DNA of 64,000 nt, from NCBI RefSeq assembly GCF_036013915.1, contig NZ_CP107899.1, forward strand, positions 3,782,001 through 3,846,000, read 5' to 3'. Numbering within the stretch: the first letter of the stretch is position 1; each line of letters begins with the position of its first letter. The position numbers and the translations under genes were made by a program. The DNA comes from Streptomyces sp. NBC_00464. GTDB lineage: Bacteria > Actinomycetota > Actinomycetes > Streptomycetales > Streptomycetaceae. Shown here piece after piece: positions 15,935-24,640 of this stretch. The notes below the pieces were generated by a model. It did not search any database and had not been told where the DNA came from. It saw nothing but the letters and a program-made list of their open reading frames with translations.

Positions 15935-17265
15935 TGAGGCAGCGCAGCAGGGGCCGGGTGACGCTGGCCGCGGTCGCGGCGATGTGCGCGGTGGCGGCGC
16001 TGCCGGGACAGGCGTACGCGTCCGGTGAGGCAGCTCCGTACACCTTCGACCCGGAGGCGAAGACGGTGAACGGCGCGGAGGTGAACACCGACGCGACGGA
16101 GCTCAAGGCCGGTTCGGTCTACAAGAGTTCGATCAAGGTCGGCGAGAAGCTGTACTACCGCCTGAACCTGGACGCGACGACGAACGCGTACGTCTCGGCC
16201 GTCGTCGTGCCCAAGGGCGGCGGCAAGGTCGCCTACGGGGACGGCATCACGGTCAGCATCAGGGACAGTTCGGATCTGCAGTGCAGCTCCGAGGACGCAC
16301 TCTTCGAGTCCGCGGAGTTCCCCCGTCCGATCACCGCGTACGCCTACCGGATGGTGGAGAAGGACGGCAGCAGCTGCCAGGGCGCCGGTACGTACAACGT
16401 CCTGGTCGAGAGGGAGAGCAAGGCCACCTCGGGGCCGGAGGACTGGGAGCTGGAACTGCGGTACGCGTCGGAGCCGCAGCTCGCCGGTGACGCCGCGATG
16501 CCGACCGACGCGCCGGAGGACTGGCCGTCCGCGTCGCCCGTGCCGCCCACGCCCGCCTCCGACAACCGCAGGCACGGCGGCACCAGTTACTACGACGCCA
16601 CGAGTCTGGACACGGGCGAGTGGAAGGACGAGGTCAAGCCGGGGCAGACCCTCTTCTACCGCGTTCCGGTGGACTGGGGGCAGCAGATCTTCGCCACGGC
16701 CCGCCTCGGCAACAGCCCCGCCTCCGACGAGTACATCGGCAACGCGCTCGCCCTGTCCCTGGACAACCCGGCCCAGGGCCATGTCGACGACGCGTCGCCG
16801 ATGTCGTACTCGGGCAAGCCGGCCTCCGTCTCGCTGGATCCGGTGCCTCCGGTCGCGTACCGGAACAGGTTCGACTCCAGCAGCAGCGTCAGCGCCATGC
16901 GCTTCGCGGGCTGGTACTACCTGTCCGTCTCGCTGAGCCCCGAGGTCGCCAAGGACTACGGCACCAAGCCGTTCCCGCTGACGCTGTCCGTCAAGGTCGA
17001 AGGAAAGGCCGGGAAGACGCCGTACGCGGGCGATGCCGGGATCTTCGCGGTCACGGACAACGACAAGGACCTGGCCAAGAGCGGCAGGAGCGGCCCGCAG
17101 GCCGCCGAGAGCAAGAGCAACAACATGAAGCTGGTCGGAGCGGCAGGGATCGGCGCGGGCGCCGTGCTGGTCCTCGCGCTGGGCGCGTGGATGCTGATCG
17201 CGCGTCGCCGCGCGGCCGCCGCCGTCGGTCAGCCTCCGTACGGAGGGCCGCCGCAGGCCTGGTAG
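15934..17265 (+). CDS. Secreted, C-terminally anchored protein paralogous to the VWA tail
   Basis: 443 aa, ATG 15934 overlapping the preceding stop (TGATG). The signal peptide is residues 1-28 (VAAMCAVAALPGQAYA), then a large extracellular region, then one TM helix near the C-terminus (AAGIGAGAVLVLALGAWMLI) and a short basic tail. It shares blocks with the VWA gene product (LVERESK; TLFYRVPVDWGQQ against TLWYKVPAGWGQQ), so the pair arose by duplication of the non-VWA module. Probably a cell-surface complex; function unknown. Confidence 0.75.
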   Translation: MRQRSRGRVTLAAVAAMCAVAALPGQAYASGEAAPYTFDPEAKTVNGAEVNTDATELKAGSVYKSSIKVGEKLYYRLNLDATTNAYVSAVVVPKGGGKVAYGDGITVSIRDSSDLQCSSEDALFESAEFPRPITAYAYRMVEKDGSSCQGAGTYNVLVERESKATSGPEDWELELRYASEPQLAGDAAMPTDAPEDWPSASPVPPTPASDNRRHGGTSYYDATSLDTGEWKDEVKPGQTLFYRVPVDWGQQIFATARLGNSPASDEYIGNALALSLDNPAQGHVDDASPMSYSGKPASVSLDPVPPVAYRNRFDSSSSVSAMRFAGWYYLSVSLSPEVAKDYGTKPFPLTLSVKVEGKAGKTPYAGDAGIFAVTDNDKDLAKSGRSGPQAAESKSNNMKLVGAAGIGAGAVLVLALGAWMLIARRRAAAAVGQPPYGGPPQAW

Positions 17266-17271
17266 CCGGCC

Positions 17272-17294
17272 GGCGGGCCCGGACCGGGCCCGCC
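17272..17294. terminator. Bidirectional GC hairpin between convergent genes
   Basis: The palindrome ggcgggcccgg-a-ccgggcccgcc lies between the stop codons of the secreted protein and the kinase. Confidence 0.6.
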
Positions 17295-17300
17295 TTCCGC

Positions 17301-18692
17301 TCAGGCCTGGGTCAGCGCCCAGATACCCACGGCGAAGCAGATCAGCGCCACCAGCAGTACCGGGACCGCCACCTTCGGGGACGGTCCCGGACGCGTTTGC
17401 GGGGCGTGCGGAGCCGCGTGCGGCGTGGGCGAGGGCGCGTGGGCCGCCACCGGGGCCTGCGCGTGCTGGGCGGTGTAGGCGCGGGTGAGCGGCTGTTCGT
17501 GCGGCACCGCGGAGGTGGGGGTCTGCGAGGGATCCGGTACGGGGGCGGGGAAGGGGGCCGCCGGGTGCGGGGTGAGGGGATGAGCGGCCTGGGGCGCGGG
17601 GGCGGCGTGCTGCGGGGCCTGCGGGGGCGGCGGGAGGTGGAAGCTGCCCGTCTCCGACATCGCGGCCGGGGGCTGTGCGTACGACTGCTGTGCGTACGAC
17701 TGTTGCCCGGTGGCTTGCTGCCCTGGGGCCTGCTGTCCGGTCGGCTGCTGTCCGGTCGGCTGGGGGGCCTGCGGTGTCTGCGGGGCCTGGACGGGGGCCT
17801 GGACAGAGGCCTGTACGGGGCCGGTGGGGCCGAATCCCGTGGGCAGCGGGCCGATCTGGTCGAATACCTCCACCGGCTCCTCGTCGGTCCCGGGCTCCGG
17901 AAGCATCTCGACGGCGGCCGTCAGGGCCTTGCGCGCACCCGTGGCGGTACGGAAGCGGGCCTGCGGATCCGGCTGCAGCAGCCCCGCGAGGACCTGCCAG
18001 AGCGGCTCGGGAATGCCCTGCGGGGCGCTGGGTGTGCCGTACGAGGCGAAGTGCTCGACGATTGCCTGGGAGTCGGGCTTCTTGCCCTGGAGCAGATACA
18101 GGGCGACGAGGCCGACCGCGAAGAGGTCCGCGGGGAAGTCCGGCTCCGCGCCCATCATCTGCTCGGGTGCGAAGTAACCCGGCGTCCCCACCACGTAGTT
18201 CGTCTCGGTGAGGCGGGGCTCGCCCTTCCGCATGGAGATGCCGAAGTCGGACAGCCGCAGATGCGGCCGGCCCGTGCCGGTGGCCTCCATAAGGATGTTG
18301 GCGGGCTTGATGTCCCGGTGCACGACCCCCTCGGCGTGCACCGTCGACAACCCGGAAAGCAGCTGGTCGAGCAGCGTGCAGACGAATCTCGGGGGCAACG
18401 GGCCGTAGTCGCCTATGACATGGGCCAGCGAACCGCCGCTGACCAGGTCCATGGTGAACAGGACCTTGTCGTCGTCGGCCGCCCAGCTCGCCGGGGCGAG
18501 CACATGTGGATGCTCGATCCGCAGCGCCTGCTCACGCACGAAGCGCAACAGCGTGTGCGCGTCGCTCTGCTGGAGGACCTTGGCCGCCACATAACGGCGG
18601 CGCCGGTGGTCCCAGGCACGCCAGACAGCACCGACCCCACCACGTCCGATCGGATCGATCAGTTCGTACCGACCAGCGAAGACCTCACCCAT
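17301..18692 (-). CDS. Serine/threonine protein kinase, membrane-anchored
   Basis: 463 aa from ATG 18692 (MGEVFAGRYELIDPIG). Kinase motifs: Gly-rich loop GRGGVGAVW, catalytic Lys in VAAKVL, HRDIKPANIL, DFGIS, and APE-type APEQMM. A Pro/Gln/Gly-rich linker with QQPTGQQ-type repeats (about 310-440) leads to a single C-terminal TM helix (VLLVALICFAVGIWAL). No PASTA or sensor domain is present. It is downstream of, and probably co-transcribed with, the XRE gene; the order matches the kinase/HTH pair near SCO3859-3860 of S. coelicolor as I recall it. Confidence 0.92.
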   Translation of the reverse strand: MGEVFAGRYELIDPIGRGGVGAVWRAWDHRRRRYVAAKVLQQSDAHTLLRFVREQALRIEHPHVLAPASWAADDDKVLFTMDLVSGGSLAHVIGDYGPLPPRFVCTLLDQLLSGLSTVHAEGVVHRDIKPANILMEATGTGRPHLRLSDFGISMRKGEPRLTETNYVVGTPGYFAPEQMMGAEPDFPADLFAVGLVALYLLQGKKPDSQAIVEHFASYGTPSAPQGIPEPLWQVLAGLLQPDPQARFRTATGARKALTAAVEMLPEPGTDEEPVEVFDQIGPLPTGFGPTGPVQASVQAPVQAPQTPQAPQPTGQQPTGQQAPGQQATGQQSYAQQSYAQPPAAMSETGSFHLPPPPQAPQHAAPAPQAAHPLTPHPAAPFPAPVPDPSQTPTSAVPHEQPLTRAYTAQHAQAPVAAHAPSPTPHAAPHAPQTRPGPSPKVAVPVLLVALICFAVGIWALTQA

Positions 18693-18795
18693 TGCGCTGC
18701 GCCCGCTCCCCGTTCCTGTCTCGGTCCGTGCGCCCTTGTGCCTGCGCCCGGACCCGGATGCTCCGGTTGCCGGGCGGGTGCCCGGTCTGTCGTGT

Positions 18796-19344
18796 CTAGT
18801 TCTGGTGCCCCTCGTAGTGCGCCACCGCGTCCGCGGTGCGCCCTGCGCCGTACACCCTGAGGAACTCTGCCAGTTCCGGGTGGGTCGGGGCGAGGGAGTC
18901 GGCGGCATCGATGATGTCACCGGCGGCCGCGACGGACCGCAGCAGTGACTGGATCTCGCGGACCACGCGGCGCACGGTGGGGGCGCCGCCTTGCGTCGTG
19001 GTCTGGCCGGTACCGGTGAGCACGGAGCCTCCCTGGGACTTCTTGATCTCTTCCATGCGCGCGGTGGCCTCTCCCGCGCTGACGCTGCCGTCCGCGACCT
19101 GACTGGCCAGTTCCTGGAGCGCCTGGACGCGCTGGACGACCGCCGGATTGCCGATCTTGGCCCGCTGGCCGCTCATGAGCTGGGAGAGCATGGGAGCGGA
19201 CAGCCCGAGCACCGCGGCCAGCCGGGCCTGGTTCAGGCCGAGATCATCTATCAGCCGTCGGAAGAGCGCGCCCAGCGGCTCCCCGTACCAACTGCGCTGG
19301 AGATCCCTGGCTCTGGCCGTTGCCTCTTGCTGCGCTGCATCCAT
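18796..19344 (-). CDS. XRE-like DNA-binding protein paired with kinase
   Basis: 182 aa, ATG 19344 with GGGGAGACGCC before it. The HTH (LNQARLAAVLGLSAPMLSQL) is at about residues 37-56, followed by a coiled helical region and a C-terminal segment about 50 residues long (ELAEFLRVYGAG). It lies 103 bp upstream of the kinase on the same strand and may be its substrate or regulator. Conserved gene order in Streptomyces supports a functional pair. Confidence 0.85.
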   Translation of the reverse strand: MDAAQQEATARARDLQRSWYGEPLGALFRRLIDDLGLNQARLAAVLGLSAPMLSQLMSGQRAKIGNPAVVQRVQALQELASQVADGSVSAGEATARMEEIKKSQGGSVLTGTGQTTTQGGAPTVRRVVREIQSLLRSVAAAGDIIDAADSLAPTHPELAEFLRVYGAGRTADAVAHYEGHQN

Positions 19345-19514
19345 GGCGTCTCCCCTTCGCTGCGGCTTCGCTGCTGCGAACCTTGACGAGCATCTTACGG
19401 AGAGTGGTTGCCGACCGGGAGTCCCTATCTTTTTGGAGGATTCAGGGGGTCACCCGGTACTCTGGTCTGCGGCGGTGGCCCACGACACCTGGTGTCGGAT
19501 GCTGCCTGCTGTTC

Positions 19515-19587
19515 GGGGCCTTAGCTCAGTTGGTAGAGCGCTGCCTTTGCAAGGCAGATGTCAGGAGTTCGAATCTCCTAGGCTCCA
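19515..19587 (+). tRNA. tRNA-Ala(UGC)
   Basis: Complete cloverleaf: acceptor GGGGCCT/AGGCTCC with the G3:U70 wobble that identifies alanine tRNA, D-arm TAGCTCAGTTGGTAGAGC, anticodon loop CTTTGCAAG (UGC), T-arm GGAGTTCGAATCTCC. CCA is only partly encoded. Confidence 0.97.
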
Positions 19588-19595
19588 CATGCCAG

Positions 19596-19637
19596 ATGCC
19601 CTCTGAACTGCGGAAACGCAGTTCGGAGGGCATTTTT
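19596..19637 (+). terminator. Strong intrinsic terminator of tRNA-Ala
   Basis: A 17-bp stem with one G:T pair (19596-19612 / 19617-19633), GAAA loop and TTTT tail follow the tRNA. It also forms the left border of the accessory cluster; 19638-19814 has no supported gene. Confidence 0.9.
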
Positions 19638-19814
19638 CGTGCTCATCGGTGGGCACCTGGGTGACGGCCGGGCCGTCGAGAGCCCAGGGCCCGCAGGGGA
19701 TGCGAAGAAGTTCCCGCTCAGCCGCCCCGACGACCTCCTCACGGACTTGACCGCCGACTCGGCCTCGGCGGGCCACTCATCGATTTCATCGACGGCCTCG
19801 CCGCGGGTCAGCGG

Positions 19815-20585
19815 TTACGCACGGGCTTCAGCAGGTAGTCCTTCTCGATCCACCAGCACTTGCTCATCCTGGACAGGGACGGCTGGGGCGTATCCGGACT
19901 GAACAGCCTTCCGCTCGCGCCACAGATGGAAGAGCGCGGTGGCGAAGATGGCGGTGCCGATCAGGTTGGCAACGAAATGCCACCACACACGGTAAGTCGT
20001 GAGCGCAGTTCCCGGAGGGAGGGCGCCGAACCAGGTGGACAGTCCGATGGCACGGCCGGCCCCCAGGGCCACGGACAGAGTGAGCACGACGTGTTCAAGG
20101 CCGTGGATGCCCTGCATCCAGACACCCATCTTCGCCCACTTGCGGGCCTTGAGGCTCCGGACGGCGCGATGGGTGATCACCATGATCCCGACCAGGCCCG
20201 CGAGAAAGTTGAAATTGCCCGTGAGGTGCAGGACTTCCATGCCGAGGGAAGGCTTCGACGAGTCGATCTGTCCCATGCCGCGCGCCAGGCTGTCACCCCA
20301 GGGGGTCATCCAGGCCGGCGCGTCGGGGTGGGCTATCCAGTAGGCGGCCTGTGCGATGTGTTCCTGGAAATGGCCGAGCTGGCCGACCGCGCCCAGGCCG
20401 ATCACGACCACTGCGCCGCGGTACGACCAAGGGCGAACCGGCCTTCGGCCACCCCATGCGAGTAAGGCCACTGCCAGCCACATCGCGGCCGTCCAGAGAA
20501 GGAGGATGACGGCGGCGGCGGTGTCGACACCGCTCACGACCGCGTTCATGCCGTCCGTGTGTGATGTATGCGTTGAATGGTCCAT
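19815..20585 (-). CDS. Histidine-rich polytopic membrane protein of the M16/JmjC cluster
   Basis: 256 aa from ATG 20585 (AAGGAAG upstream). About five or six TM helices. The N-terminus is MDHSTHTSHTDG and two H-x-x-E-H motifs lie in or next to TM helices (H72-FQE-H76 and H161-GLE-H165), with further intramembrane His at 120 and 203. This arrangement suggests a metal- or haem-binding integral membrane enzyme or a metal transporter, but I recognise no family. It lies 200 bp after the JmjC gene, behind a hairpin. A TTA codon (L41, 20463-20465) implies bldA control. Confidence 0.65.
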   Translation of the reverse strand: MDHSTHTSHTDGMNAVVSGVDTAAAVILLLWTAAMWLAVALLAWGGRRPVRPWSYRGAVVVIGLGAVGQLGHFQEHIAQAAYWIAHPDAPAWMTPWGDSLARGMGQIDSSKPSLGMEVLHLTGNFNFLAGLVGIMVITHRAVRSLKARKWAKMGVWMQGIHGLEHVVLTLSVALGAGRAIGLSTWFGALPPGTALTTYRVWWHFVANLIGTAIFATALFHLWRERKAVQSGYAPAVPVQDEQVLVDREGLPAEARA

Positions 20586-20732
20586 GGGGCGCTTCCTTAT
20601 GGCTGGTGGAGGCGGAGGGATCATCACGAGCGAGGGGCCACTCCTGCGCGGTGCTTCCGCACCCTTCTCCCGGAGCGTCATTGGGGTCTGTGAAGGGGGC
20701 TGTGATGCGTGGGACCGCGTACAGCTGCCCCT

Positions 20733-20757
20733 GGGCCCGGTCGGCCCGACCGGGCCC
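20733..20757 (-). terminator. GC hairpin after JmjC gene
   Basis: A perfect 11-bp stem (20733-20743 / 20747-20757, loop gcc) lies 28 bp past the JmjC stop. No T-run, so termination may be partial. Confidence 0.5.
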
Positions 20758-20784
20758 GGACAGAACGCGGGGAAGGCGCCCGGA

Positions 20785-21696
20785 TCACGGTGTCCGGGCC
20801 ACAACGGCGGTCGACGGCGGCCATCTTTCAGGGGGCCGTGCGATCTCTGCCTGCTCGGCCTGCTCGTCCCTGTCTCTGCGGTACGTGCCAGTTTTCGAGG
20901 CGGCGGCAATCCGCTCGGCAAGGTCGGCGGCCACGCCGGGGCTGAGCGGCGCGGGTCCTGCAGCCAGCTGGTCGCCCAGTAGTCCTTCAAGCAGATCGCC
21001 GACCTGGTCGAGTAAGGCGTCGACGAGGCCCACGGGTACGACCTGGTAAGTGACATGGGTAGAGCCCACGCCACCTGCGGTTGCTGCGTGGATCCAGCCG
21101 AGCGGGATGTACAGCACGTCGCCCGGTTCCAGCGTGATCTCGGCAGTGGGTCGGCCCAGACTGCCCGGATCCACTTGGGAGGCCTCCGTGGATTTCCGTG
21201 CCCAGAGCGACCAGGTCTTGCTTCCGGCCAGTTGGAGCAGGAAGTTGTCCTCGCCGTCGATATGCGGAACGAGGCCGGAGTGGTGAGCTCCTGTGCGGAA
21301 GATGTGCGCTTGGACCTCGCAGCCGACGTCCTCGCTCAGTCGGCTGCCGAGTTCCGTCGCCTCGGGCACCCAGTGCTCGGCATTGGCCAGGACGACCGTG
21401 GCACCGGAATCGAGGAGCCTGCGAACCTTCTCCCCGTCCACGAGATCTGCCACCGGCTGGTCGGCGATGGTGCGGACGTGGGTGAACTCGGCGGGGTGGT
21501 GAAGGCGCCCCGCCTTGGACACGGCAACCCGATCGGCGCGCAGCCCTTGCCGGAGAAGATCGTCCACCACCGTGGCGGAGAGGGCGCCGGGTATGCCGCC
21601 CTCTCCGGTGTGACCCACGGCGTACTCGTGCTGCCAGTGTCGTATCAAGAAATCTGAAGGCAGTCCCCAAGCGCTGAAGACCTTCTCAGTCTCCAC
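20785..21696 (-). CDS. JmjC/cupin-type Fe(II)/2-oxoglutarate oxygenase
   Basis: 303 aa from GTG 21696 (GAGGTGG in front, inside the previous gene). The JmjC core is visible: H145-x-D147 (GLVPHIDGEDNFLLQLAG), the KTWSLW strand and the distal H203 (YIPLGWIHAA), giving the 2-His-1-Asp iron site. Related ROX/MINA-type enzymes hydroxylate proteins or peptides. In this cluster a peptide hydroxylase is the natural guess. It overlaps the 142-aa gene by 11 bp. A TTA codon occurs at 21013-21015. Confidence 0.85.
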   Translation of the reverse strand: METEKVFSAWGLPSDFLIRHWQHEYAVGHTGEGGIPGALSATVVDDLLRQGLRADRVAVSKAGRLHHPAEFTHVRTIADQPVADLVDGEKVRRLLDSGATVVLANAEHWVPEATELGSRLSEDVGCEVQAHIFRTGAHHSGLVPHIDGEDNFLLQLAGSKTWSLWARKSTEASQVDPGSLGRPTAEITLEPGDVLYIPLGWIHAATAGGVGSTHVTYQVVPVGLVDALLDQVGDLLEGLLGDQLAAGPAPLSPGVAADLAERIAAASKTGTYRRDRDEQAEQAEIARPPERWPPSTAVVARTP

Positions 21697-22114
21697 GGGC
21701 CACCTCGTCGAGCTCCTCACGCCGGAACCAGGCGACGGCCAGGCAAGCGCGGACGGTGGGTGCCATGCGCTCGCCCAACGCGCGTACCACGGTGCTGTGC
21801 GCGCGAGCCCATGCTTCTCGCGGGGCACCCGAGCGAGGCGTTCCGTCGTCGGCTGCGGCCAGAGCCGCCCGATGCTCGCGCCAGTGCGCCGCCCCTGTGG
21901 CCACGGCCTCTTCGAACGAGATGTGAACGCCGCCTCGGTGCCACGCCTTGTCCACCAGCAGCATGGCCGTGCCCGGCTGCTCGGTGAGAGAGGCGGTACC
22001 CAGCACGGCCAGGATCCTGCGGGAGTCGAGGCCCATGAGGATCAGCCCGGCCTCCTCCACCGGATCGGCGCCCTGGTCGGGCAGGTCGAAGGTCGTGTAC
22101 GGCTGCTCAAGCAT
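21686..22114 (-). CDS. 142-aa hypothetical protein of the cluster
   Basis: From ATG 22114 with AAGGAGCG; it overlaps the FAD gene end by 8 bp and the JmjC start by 11 bp. Soluble, mixed alpha/beta (MLEQPYTTFDLPDQG at the start; WHRGGVHISFEEAV in the middle; a helical end). No family recognised. Strong overlap with flanking enzymes implies a shared pathway, perhaps a substrate-recognition or partner subunit. Confidence 0.65.
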   Translation of the reverse strand: MLEQPYTTFDLPDQGADPVEEAGLILMGLDSRRILAVLGTASLTEQPGTAMLLVDKAWHRGGVHISFEEAVATGAAHWREHRAALAAADDGTPRSGAPREAWARAHSTVVRALGERMAPTVRACLAVAWFRREELDEVARGD

Positions 22115-23381
22115 GGATACGCTCCTTCTCGCCTGCCGCGATCTGGGCCAGGATGCTTCCGGCCACGCGGGATACACCCACACGGTGCCCGTCGATGTTG
22201 CGCGCGGCCGGCCCGAGGATCATGCAGGCGGCAGCTCCGAGAGCGTGTACGCGAGGCGCTGCCCGGTAGGCGAGGGTTGCCTCGTCGAGGTCCGGCCACC
22301 CGTCGCGCAGACCCACGATGTCCGGCGGTAGCAGCTCACTGCCGACGTTCGGCTGTGTTCCCAGAGCGAGGACGGCAAGGTCACCGGAGACCGCGGTGCC
22401 GTCGGCCAGGTCCACGCCCCCCGCGTGCAGGCCGGCGATCTCGACACCGCGGTGTACCGTCAGCCTCCCTTCGGCCTCGGCCTTCTCCAGCGTGGGCCGG
22501 AATTCGAACATCACCGAGGCCTTGCGGTGCCGGCGCATGAGTTCGAGCCGTTCTTCCCAGGTGGTGTTGTGGAACCGGGCTCGGCCCTCTGCCCGGAAGA
22601 ACGACGCGTTGACGTCGGCGCACTGGTAGTGCTCGGACCCGTTGCGCAGCACCCAGTGCACATGCGAGCCGTTGGTGAGGCCGTTGGCCACGGCGTGGGC
22701 CCCGCTGAGTCCCGCCCCTACGACGACCGTGGTGTCGGTTCGGGCTGCCGGCTCGTCCCAGTACTGGACGCGATCGGGCAGCCGGCCCGGCCATGAAGCA
22801 CGCTCCTCGCCTGTGCAGAGGACAACCGCGGAGGCAGTGATGTCACCGCGCGTCGTGCGGACCACGGTCTCGGTGCCGGCGGGAACCACTTCCCGTACTT
22901 CGCCCTGCCACAGCCGCTCGGTCAGGTCGTGAGCGTCAACCACGTGGTCGACGTAGGCCTCGAAGACGTCCAAAGGGACGACGGAGCGGTGCCCGGCCTG
23001 TGCCATGCGGACCTCGCGCTTCTCCACGGCGGTGAGAGACGACCACTGGAGTCGGGCAAAGTCGAGGAGTTCGCAGTCCCGGTACCCCTCCGCTCCCGGG
23101 TGGTGATCGTAGGGCGAGCGCAGCGTGCGCTGGCCGAGGGTGTCGGCGCGCCGGAGGAACTGGCCGCCGAGCCGCCCTTCGCGGTCCACGATCACGATGT
23201 CGCCGACCCCGGCGTGCCACAGGGCTCCGGCCAGGCTCAGGGCAGCAAGGCCACCGCCGACCAGGACGACATCGGCACGTGCGGGCAGCGAGTCGACTCG
23301 GGCTGCGGTCCGGGGGCGGCGGGTGAATCCACGGCCACGCGGTGACTGCAGCAGTTCGGGGGGAGGCAGGAAGACGGTCAC
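22107..23381 (-). CDS. FAD-dependent oxidoreductase / monooxygenase-like flavoprotein
   Basis: 424 aa from GTG 23381, overlapping the MFS stop. The N-terminal dinucleotide fold is VVLVGGGLAALSLAGAL with an acidic strand end (IVIVDREGRLGGQF); a second nucleotide motif VVVGAGLSGAHAVANGL suggests NAD(P)H binding, as in class B flavin monooxygenases and lysine N-hydroxylase-like proteins. ALGTQPN near the C-terminus is typical of the group. It likely oxidises the cluster product. The substrate is unknown. Confidence 0.8.
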   Translation of the reverse strand: MTVFLPPPELLQSPRGRGFTRRPRTAARVDSLPARADVVLVGGGLAALSLAGALWHAGVGDIVIVDREGRLGGQFLRRADTLGQRTLRSPYDHHPGAEGYRDCELLDFARLQWSSLTAVEKREVRMAQAGHRSVVPLDVFEAYVDHVVDAHDLTERLWQGEVREVVPAGTETVVRTTRGDITASAVVLCTGEERASWPGRLPDRVQYWDEPAARTDTTVVVGAGLSGAHAVANGLTNGSHVHWVLRNGSEHYQCADVNASFFRAEGRARFHNTTWEERLELMRRHRKASVMFEFRPTLEKAEAEGRLTVHRGVEIAGLHAGGVDLADGTAVSGDLAVLALGTQPNVGSELLPPDIVGLRDGWPDLDEATLAYRAAPRVHALGAAACMILGPAARNIDGHRVGVSRVAGSILAQIAAGEKERIHA

Positions 23382-24640
23382 GTCATCTCCGTTGCGGCTG
23401 AGTGGGGTTCGGTCGGATGGGTCGACCGGGACATGGCAAGCAGAAGAACGAACGGCAGCGCCAGGGCTGCGAGGACGACCATGACGGGGCGTGGGCCGAC
23501 CAGGTCGATCAGCGCACCTGTGCTGACGGTGGCGACGAGACGAACGGTGGCGGTCGCCGCGGAGCTCGCGGCGAGGACTCTGCCGCGAACGGCGTCCGGT
23601 GTGATGCGCTGGCGAGTCGTGGCCACCACGATGAACGCGAGCGCCGAAGCGCCGTCGAGTACCAGGACCGCCGTGGCGAGCCAGAGCGGGGCGTCGAAGA
23701 GCGCGAGGAGGCCAACCGCGCCACCGTTGACCGCGAGGACGCTGGCCAGCAACTTCGGCCACCGGGGGGTGTCGCAGTACCGGGCGAGGACGAAACTGCT
23801 CACCAGGCCGCCGATGCCGGCCGCAGAGACGATGAGCCCTGTCGTCGAGGGGGCGAAGTCGAGTTCCTTCTCGGCTCGTACCATCAGGGGCAGGAAGGCT
23901 GTCGCGGCGAGCAGATGCATGTAGCAGGCGCCCGCAAGAAGAACGGTCTGCGCGCGATCTCGTCGGATGAGCCGTAGCCCGGCCAGGACGGACTCGTCCT
24001 CACCGGGTCCCTCCGCGGACGGTTTGTTCTTCGGGAGACGTGCGAGCAGCAGAGCCGAACCGAGGAAGCTGACCGTGTTCGTGGCAAACGCGATCATCGG
24101 ACCGAACGCCTGCAGCAGCCAGCCGGCTGCAGCGGGGCCGGCCAGCGTGGCCGCGGCGTCCGAGCCCTCCACGTAGCCGTTGGCGCGCATCAGGTCCTGG
24201 CCGGACACGAGGCGCGGTATGTAGCTGCCTGCTGCGGTGTTGAACACGGCATCGGCGATCCCGGTGAGCAGCGAAAGCAGCACCAACGGGATCAGGCGTG
24301 CCCCGCCGAATGCGGCTTCGAGACCGATCGCGACGAAAGCGACCGCGCGGACGATGTCGGCGGCGACCATCAAGCTGCGGCGCTCGCGACGATCGACCAG
24401 CGCTCCGACGTGCAACGCCCCGATGACTTGCGGCAGTTGTCCTGCCGCACCGACCAGGCCGGCCGTGAATGCCGATCCGGAGGCAGCGAGTACGGCCAGT
24501 GGGAGGGCTACGTCGGCGACCCGGTCGCCGACGATGCTCAGGGCTCGTGCACCGATGAAGTACCGGAGCAGAGTGTGCGTGGGGGCCGCGGGAGCCGGCG
24601 GCGTGACGCCGCCGGCTCCCTGAGCCGTGGACTCAGCCAA
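23378..24640 (-). CDS. MFS exporter
   Basis: 420 aa, TTG 24640 overlapping the upstream stop by 8 bp. Twelve TM segments and the inter-helix 2/3 motif (GALVDRRERRSLMVAADI) place it with EntS-like MFS exporters. Short charged N-terminus and a central cytosolic loop (PKNKPSAEGPGEDES). In the cluster it is the obvious product exporter and self-protection pump. Confidence 0.9.
   Translation of the reverse strand: MAESTAQGAGGVTPPAPAAPTHTLLRYFIGARALSIVGDRVADVALPLAVLAASGSAFTAGLVGAAGQLPQVIGALHVGALVDRRERRSLMVAADIVRAVAFVAIGLEAAFGGARLIPLVLLSLLTGIADAVFNTAAGSYIPRLVSGQDLMRANGYVEGSDAAATLAGPAAAGWLLQAFGPMIAFATNTVSFLGSALLLARLPKNKPSAEGPGEDESVLAGLRLIRRDRAQTVLLAGACYMHLLAATAFLPLMVRAEKELDFAPSTTGLIVSAAGIGGLVSSFVLARYCDTPRWPKLLASVLAVNGGAVGLLALFDAPLWLATAVLVLDGASALAFIVVATTRQRITPDAVRGRVLAASSAATATVRLVATVSTGALIDLVGPRPVMVVLAALALPFVLLLAMSRSTHPTEPHSAATEMT

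Noticed and set aside
19800..19862. 19-residue peptide frame (MSKCWWIEKDYLLKPVRNR) on the minus strand
   Set aside because: It overlaps the end of the membrane-protein gene out of frame with no good ribosome-binding site; considered chance, though it lies in a peptide-type cluster.
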